From: Nonlabens spongiae
Lineage (GTDB): Bacteria > Bacteroidota > Bacteroidia > Flavobacteriales > Flavobacteriaceae
Direction: 5' to 3'
Length of the DNA stretch: 64,000 bases
NCBI RefSeq assembly: GCF_002117125.1
Contig: NZ_CP019344.1
Location: 496,001-560,000, forward strand
The notes under the pieces were generated by a model. That model saw only the letters and a list, made by a program, of their open reading frames with translations, was not told the DNA's origin and did not search any database. Of this stretch, positions 59,325 through 64,000 are shown in pieces. Position 1 is the stretch's first letter. Every line of letters starts with the position of its first letter. A program made the translations under genes and the position numbers.

Positions 59325-62300
59325 ATGAAAATCAAACTTACTTTAATCGGGTTCTTGATCTGTTTTGGAGCGATCCAAGCACAAAGATTAGATTTGGATC
59401 TGGTCAAAGAACTTAATCCCAGAAATATAGGTCCAGCAGGTATGTCGGGTCGTGTCACCTCCATCGATGTGGTGGAAAATCACACAAACATCATGTATGC
59501 CGGGACGGCGAGCGGTGGTTTATGGAAATCTACTAATGCTGGCACCACTTGGGGCCCCATTTTTGACAATGAGGTGACCGCTTCAATAGGTGCAGTAGCA
59601 GTGCAACAATCTAACCCTAGCGTGGTCTGGGTGGGAACGGGTGAAGGAAACCCTCGTAATTCTCTCAACGGTGGTTACGGCATTTACAAATCCCTCGATG
59701 GTGGGAAAACCTGGAAGTCTATGGGACTTGAAAAAACCAGACATATCCACCGCGTGGTGATCGATCCCACAAATCCAGATGTGGTTTATGCTGCTGCGAT
59801 AGGATCACCTTGGGGAGAACATCCAGAGCGCGGTGTCTTCAAAACTACAGATGGTGGAAAGTCTTGGAAAAAAGTCCTTTATACAAACGAAAAATCAGGT
59901 GCCGCTGATCTGATCATGGATCCAAGCAATCCCAACAAACTAATTGCTGCCATGTGGGAACACAAGCGCGATCCGTGGTTCTTTAAATCGGGTGGAGAAG
60001 GTTCTGGACTCTATATCACTTACGACGGTGGTGATAACTGGAAAAAACTGACCGACAAAGAAGGAATGCCCAAAGGCGAATTGGGTCGGATAGGAGTGGC
60101 GATTGCGCCCAGCGATCCGAATATTGTTTACGCTCTTGTAGAAGCAAAAAAAAATGCTCTTTATAAGTCTACTGATGGTGGAGAAAACTGGAAAAAGATC
60201 AACGATAAAAGCGATATAGGAAACAGACCTTTTTACTACTCTGAGATCTATGTAGATTCACAGAATGAAAACCGAGTATACAGCGTTTTCACTTACGTAA
60301 ATGTTTCTGAAGACGGCGGGAAAAATTTCGATCAGCTTATGCCGGCTTACGGTGTAGACAATGGTGTTCATCCAGACCACCATGCCTGGTACATCCACCC
60401 AAAAGATGGTTCTTTCATGATCGACGGGAATGATGGTGGAATGAATATTACTTACGATCGTGGTAAGTCGTGGAGATTCATCGGGAATCTTCCTGTGGCG
60501 CAGTTTTACCACATTAATGTAGATATGGAAACACCATATAATGTGTATGGTGGAATGCAGGATAATGGGAGCTGGAGAGGACCAGCTTACGTCTGGAGAT
60601 CGCAGGGAATCAGGAATTCCTACTGGCAGGAGATCAGCTTTGGGGATGGTTTTGATGTCGTTCCAGATCCTGACAACAGCCGTTATGGTTACAGCATGAG
60701 CCAGCAGGGTTATGTAAGTCGCTACGATTGGCAAACGGGAAATAATTATAGTGTACGACCCACGCATCCAGATCCCGAAGTTGACTTGAGATTCAACTGG
60801 AACGCTGCGATTAATATTGATCCCTTTGACAACTCAACCTTGTACTTCGGGAGTCAGTTTGTGCATAAATCCACTGATAAAGGTTTAACTTGGAAAGTGA
60901 TCTCTCCAGATCTCACCACAAACGATCCGGAAAAGCAAAAACAAAGTGAGAGCGGAGGACTTACTATGGACGCAACAGGAGCAGAGAATCACACCACCAT
61001 CCTGGTCATAGAGCCCAGCGCGGTAGAACGTGACGTATTATATGTAGGAACAGATGATGGTCGCGTGCATGTAACTAAAGATGGCGGTGCTAACTGGATA
61101 GATATCGCTTCTGGATTGAAAGGGCTTCCAACAGGCAGCTGGATCGCACAAATCAAGGCTAGCAAGACAAAAAAAGGCCATGCGCTACTTATTGCAAATG
61201 ATTACCGCCGTTTCAACTATGAGCCTTACGCTTACCGAACTACTAATTATGGACAGAGTTGGACCAGAATCGTGGATGCCGACGACACAGAAAGTTATGC
61301 ATTAAGCATTATTGAGCACCCAGAGCAGAACAATTTGATGTTTTTAGGAACTGACGACGGGCTCTACGTGAGTATCGATGCTGGTGATAACTGGACAAAA
61401 TACACAAACGGTTTCCCTACTGTGAGTGTGAAAGATCTTGTCATTCACCCGCGCGAGGACGATTTGGTGATTGGAACATTCGGTCGTGCAGCATGGGTGC
61501 TGGATGATTTGGAACCTTTAAAACAAATGGCTGGAGATTATTCCGCTTTCGCGCGGTCCCTGAGCGGAGCCGAAGGGAAAGCGAAAAGGAGTAGAAAGAA
61601 AAGAAAAAGTGCCCATCGAGAGCCTCAGGGCTCGGAGGATACAGCAACCGTTGCAGAGCAGCCCATATACCTGTTTGAGCCACCTACAGCTTATTTTGCC
61701 CGTTACCAGCAGCCCACGGGAAGCCGTTTTGGCGCTGATGCGATGTATCAAGGCGAGAATAGGGGAAGTAGAGGAAGGTTCAGATATTTCTTTGATCCAG
61801 ATGCGTACAAAACAAAAGGTGGAAAGGGAATAGGATCTGACAATAAGAGCAAAGAAGATAAGGAAGACGGGTCGCTGAGCGGAGCCGAAGCGAAGCCCGA
61901 TTCACTTTTCCTTAAAATCTATGATGGCGATAAGCTCATCAGAACAATGAGCAGTAAAGTGCCAAAAGAAAAAGGGGTGCACTCGTGGGGATGGTACCTG
62001 AGAGAAAAAGGAGCAAAGCGTCCGAGAAGAGGCGTAGATGAAAGCAAGAGAGAACCGACTGGAGTCAGCGTTTTGCCAGGAACTTACAAAGTTGTTCTAG
62101 AATATGGAGATTTGACCAGTGAGACGATGATAAAGGTTCAGGAAGATCCACGCATCGATGAGTTTTCTATCGCCAATAGACGTGCCATGCGAGCGGAACA
62201 GAAAAAACTGGAAGCGCTCAATGAGGAAGTCTATGAACTGACCCAAGCACTGGCAGAAGGCAAAAAAAACGCTGAGCTTTTCAAGAGAATAATGAAAGAT

Positions 62301-62630
62301 GCCGATGAAGAGAAATTCAAAGCTCAGATCAAACGAACTGATAGTGTTCTCAAAGAACTGAAGCTGGAGCAGAACAAATACTTTGGCACGCCAGATGACC
62401 GTCAAGGAATTACACGTAATCCTGAAAAGACCATTATGCAACATATAGGACTTGCCAGTTCCTACATAGGTAGCCGTCAGGGCGCACAAACACCTACCGA
62501 AGGACAGCTACTGGATCAAGCACAAACCTTGGCAAACAAAACCATGATGGAAACCAGAAAATGGATGGAGGAAGTCTGGAAACCCTACGTAGCGGATATG
62601 AAGGCGCTGGAAGTAAGCCTGTGGGACTGA
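59325..62630 (+). CDS. secreted BNR/VPS10-like repeat protein
   Basis: A 1,101-aa protein with a signal peptide (KLTLIGFLICFGAIQAQ). Residues about 30-720 are BNR/sortilin-type propeller blades with Asp-box-like signatures (KSTNAGTTWGP, KSLDGGKTWKS, KTTDGGKSWKK, STDGGENWKK, VTKDGGANWID). It resembles Bacteroidota glycosyl-hydrolase-like/VPS10-domain proteins. A C-terminal Ig-like and helical region follows. Between about residues 735 and 865 is a low-complexity linker holding three inserted repeats. The start at 59325 gives a normal signal peptide; the frame is open further upstream. It may bind or cleave polymers outside the cell; no activity is certain. Confidence 0.85.
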   Translation: MKIKLTLIGFLICFGAIQAQRLDLDLVKELNPRNIGPAGMSGRVTSIDVVENHTNIMYAGTASGGLWKSTNAGTTWGPIFDNEVTASIGAVAVQQSNPSVVWVGTGEGNPRNSLNGGYGIYKSLDGGKTWKSMGLEKTRHIHRVVIDPTNPDVVYAAAIGSPWGEHPERGVFKTTDGGKSWKKVLYTNEKSGAADLIMDPSNPNKLIAAMWEHKRDPWFFKSGGEGSGLYITYDGGDNWKKLTDKEGMPKGELGRIGVAIAPSDPNIVYALVEAKKNALYKSTDGGENWKKINDKSDIGNRPFYYSEIYVDSQNENRVYSVFTYVNVSEDGGKNFDQLMPAYGVDNGVHPDHHAWYIHPKDGSFMIDGNDGGMNITYDRGKSWRFIGNLPVAQFYHINVDMETPYNVYGGMQDNGSWRGPAYVWRSQGIRNSYWQEISFGDGFDVVPDPDNSRYGYSMSQQGYVSRYDWQTGNNYSVRPTHPDPEVDLRFNWNAAINIDPFDNSTLYFGSQFVHKSTDKGLTWKVISPDLTTNDPEKQKQSESGGLTMDATGAENHTTILVIEPSAVERDVLYVGTDDGRVHVTKDGGANWIDIASGLKGLPTGSWIAQIKASKTKKGHALLIANDYRRFNYEPYAYRTTNYGQSWTRIVDADDTESYALSIIEHPEQNNLMFLGTDDGLYVSIDAGDNWTKYTNGFPTVSVKDLVIHPREDDLVIGTFGRAAWVLDDLEPLKQMAGDYSAFARSLSGAEGKAKRSRKKRKSAHREPQGSEDTATVAEQPIYLFEPPTAYFARYQQPTGSRFGADAMYQGENRGSRGRFRYFFDPDAYKTKGGKGIGSDNKSKEDKEDGSLSGAEAKPDSLFLKIYDGDKLIRTMSSKVPKEKGVHSWGWYLREKGAKRPRRGVDESKREPTGVSVLPGTYKVVLEYGDLTSETMIKVQEDPRIDEFSIANRRAMRAEQKKLEALNEEVYELTQALAEGKKNAELFKRIMKDADEEKFKAQIKRTDSVLKELKLEQNKYFGTPDDRQGITRNPEKTIMQHIGLASSYIGSRQGAQTPTEGQLLDQAQTLANKTMMETRKWMEEVWKPYVADMKALEVSLWD
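61543..61898. repeat. three short repeats inside the BNR protein linker
   Basis: First: 61554-61577, a 24-bp family D unit (CGGTCCCTGAGCGG...), inserted inside a copy of the 16-bp palindrome, whose halves are at 61544-61553 and 61578-61583. Second: 61617-61634, CGAGAGCCTCAGGGCTCG, the inverse of the family B/C core. Third: 61869-61898, a longer GGGTCGCTGAGCGGAG... family D relative. All are in frame. Confidence 0.88.
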
Positions 62631-62652
62631 TGGCAATTGTATCTATAAAACA

Positions 62653-62680
62653 TAAAAGGATCTCGAAAAGAGGTCCTTTT
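62653..62680 (+). terminator. terminator after the BNR protein
   Basis: Stem AAAAGGATCTC / GAGGTCCTTTT with one mismatch, loop about five bases, then a T-run. It lies between convergent genes and could serve both. Confidence 0.85.
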
Positions 62681-62700
62681 TAAATTGAATCAGTTGAAGA

Positions 62701-63207
62701 TTAGGAATCGTATTCAATCTCCAAAATCTCAAATACCCGATTCTTAGGCTTCAGTTCCAAGATTACTTTATCACCGACTTTTTTATTGGTAAGCAGTTTT
62801 GCGATAGGAGAGATAAAAGATATTTTCCCCTTGGCGATATCGGCTTCATCTACGCCTACAATTTGAAATTGTTGAGGTTTGGATTGATCCCCAATTTTTA
62901 ATTTTAGGGAAGCTCCGAAACGTACTTCGTCTTTAGGTTGTTTACTCAAATCAATAACTTGAGCAGACGCGATTCTTGTCTTGAGCAGACCCAGTTTTGC
63001 GTTAATAAAGTTGGTTTGAATTCTCTTCTCTTTCTCATCTTTAATTTCTGAACTATCACGTTCCTTGATGAGATCTTCTTGCTCTTGGAGCAATTCACTC
63101 ATTCCGGTTTGAGTGACATAATTTGTAACACCCTCTGGCAGATCTGCCCTGGGTGGTACCATAGGTACTTCTTCCTGATCTTCCTCTTTTACAAAACCTC
63201 TGCTCAT
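62701..63207 (-). CDS. GreA/GreB-like protein
   Basis: A 168-aa protein with an N-terminal extension (VKEEDQEEVPMVPPRADLPE), a helical coiled-coil part (ELLQEQEDLIKERDSSEIKD) and a Gre C-terminal domain: FGASLKLKIGDQSK, FQIVGVDEADIAKGKISFIS and PIAKLLTNKKVGDKVILELK. The last is the typical GreA/B closing. The ATG at 63207 gives M-S-R-G-F-V-K, preferred over the one 9 bp upstream. A second Gre-like gene is at 52848-53300. Confidence 0.82.
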   Translation of the reverse strand: MSRGFVKEEDQEEVPMVPPRADLPEGVTNYVTQTGMSELLQEQEDLIKERDSSEIKDEKEKRIQTNFINAKLGLLKTRIASAQVIDLSKQPKDEVRFGASLKLKIGDQSKPQQFQIVGVDEADIAKGKISFISPIAKLLTNKKVGDKVILELKPKNRVFEILEIEYDS

Positions 63208-63326
63208 TACTTTCACTTAGAAGGGAAGTTAGCTTATTCTACTTCAAGTTTGTCCTAAAATTCTGTTGAAAGTGTTTATGAATAGAGGTTAAGGTAGATT
63301 CTGGATCTATAAAAGTTTTTATTAAA

Positions 63327-64000
63327 TCACCGACCCGTCACATTCTCAAACTTAGCGTACTCCACGATAAAAGAACCAGGATATTGTCGCTCGATGCGTT
63401 CTTTAAAACGTTCAGCTTGCTGGCGTTGGTCAAAATTACCGATGATCAAGGTATACACTTTTATGCCTTGTACGGTTTTTACTTGAGCGGTCATTTTGCT
63501 GCCGTAGCTTTTCTCAAGATTATCCGCCAGCCTCATAAGGTTTGCCAGTTCTTGAAAGCTGCCAATTTGAACACCAAATCCAGCGGGATCTGCGCGATTG
63601 ATATCGATATTATAGAATTCGGCTGGGGTTTGTTCATAGGTGTCTATGTCATCCTCTTCTTGATAGTCACCTGTGTCAGTTCCGTTATCAGCAACTGGTG
63701 TCTGTGAGTCTCCTACTACTTCAATGACGACGTCAGTAACACCCTGACCTACAAAATTCAATTTCTGCGCAATGGACTTAGATACATCGATGATGCGCCC
63801 TCTTACAAAAGGTCCACGGTCGTTTACCGTTACAATCTGGCTGCGGTTATTGGCAAGATTGGTCACTCTAAGCTTGGTGCCAAAAGGTAAAGTTCTGTGT
63901 GCCGCAGTAGCTTTATCATGTCTATATTTTACACCGCTCGCGGTTCTGCGACCTTCAAATTTATCGGCATAAAAAGATGCTTTACCGGTTTGTACTTGGG
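63327..64000 (-). CDS. rlpA: RlpA-like septal ring lytic transglycosylase, 5' end outside the window
   Basis: At least 224 aa. The N-terminal part seen at the window edge reads GKASFYADKFEGRRTASGVK, THRTLPFGTKLRV (double-psi beta-barrel with the catalytic Asp region) and VTVNDRGPFVRGRIIDVSK, classical RlpA. After an acidic linker a SPOR domain follows (FGVQIGSFQELANLMRLADN, LIIGNFDQRQQAERFKER). It cleaves denuded glycan strands and is drawn to the septum. The signal peptide would lie outside the window. Confidence 0.92.
   Translation of the reverse strand, partial: QVQTGKASFYADKFEGRRTASGVKYRHDKATAAHRTLPFGTKLRVTNLANNRSQIVTVNDRGPFVRGRIIDVSKSIAQKLNFVGQGVTDVVIEVVGDSQTPVADNGTDTGDYQEEDDIDTYEQTPAEFYNIDINRADPAGFGVQIGSFQELANLMRLADNLEKSYGSKMTAQVKTVQGIKVYTLIIGNFDQRQQAERFKERIERQYPGSFIVEYAKFENVTGR

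Overview
The window looks like a chromosomal segment of a marine-type Flavobacteriaceae (Bacteroidota). Supporting signs are promoters of the TANNTTTG type, no Shine-Dalgarno sequences at most starts, an IF-3 that begins M-A-I-R-R-R, a fused E1 alpha/beta 2-oxoacid dehydrogenase, a recF-lipoprotein-DUF721 cluster and several lipoproteins with short LxxC signals. Placement near Nonlabens or Dokdonia is only a guess. No rRNA or tRNA gene was seen.

Layout. 1-4.7 kb (minus strand): an incomplete NERD-domain protein, two tiny membrane proteins, Maf, a HigBA-like toxin-antitoxin pair, a UbiA prenyltransferase, DUF3817 and MscS. 4.8-15.2 kb: FAD oxidoreductase, zinc metalloprotease lipoprotein, a UDG-fold-like protein, a 5'-damaged MFS transporter, GH13 amylase, hisS and a LacI regulator. 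15.2-16.4 kb is a compound array of 100-175 bp repeats. 16.4-19.6 kb: FAD/NAD(P)-binding protein, patatin and a META-domain lipoprotein.

19.8-31.4 kb is a defence island. It begins with a large Eco57I-like restriction-modification gene that is now in pieces. Every frame change falls at a 23-bp GC-rich palindromic element, and one pair of these elements, in inverted orientation, brackets a DUF559 (Vsr-like) endonuclease. Downstream are a PD-(D/E)XK nuclease joined through one membrane helix to a C-terminal domain, a pentapeptide-repeat membrane protein, an unrecognised protein, and a McrB (with EVE domain)/McrC pair. Just after mcrC is a non-coding array of 15 GTAC motifs spaced about 15-17 bp apart.

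31.9-45.8 kb: DJ-1/PfpI and DsbA-like proteins, a 31-aa basic peptide, a solo IS200-type transposase followed by three 212-bp repeats, thrS and infC (apparent AUA start), a secreted protein beside a fossil gene, E1 dehydrogenase, a RelE/ParE module, a flavoprotein and recG. 45.8-51.0 kb is a TetR-ABC-HlyD-TolC operon whose ABC ATPase has lost its catalytic residues. 51-64 kb: pseudouridine synthase, small membrane protein, DinB-like and GreA-like proteins, ribH, a TPR membrane protein, the recF cluster, a sugar nucleotidyltransferase-like protein, an outer-membrane-like protein, a large BNR/VPS10-like secreted protein, a second GreA-like protein and RlpA.

The unifying theme is repeat invasion. 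A 16-bp palindrome, CGCTTTCGCGAAAGCG, occurs about once per 4 kb, mostly inside genes. Several other short palindromic families have inserted into coding sequence, in frame in non-catalytic linkers or with frameshifts in the restriction gene. In one place an element has landed inside another.
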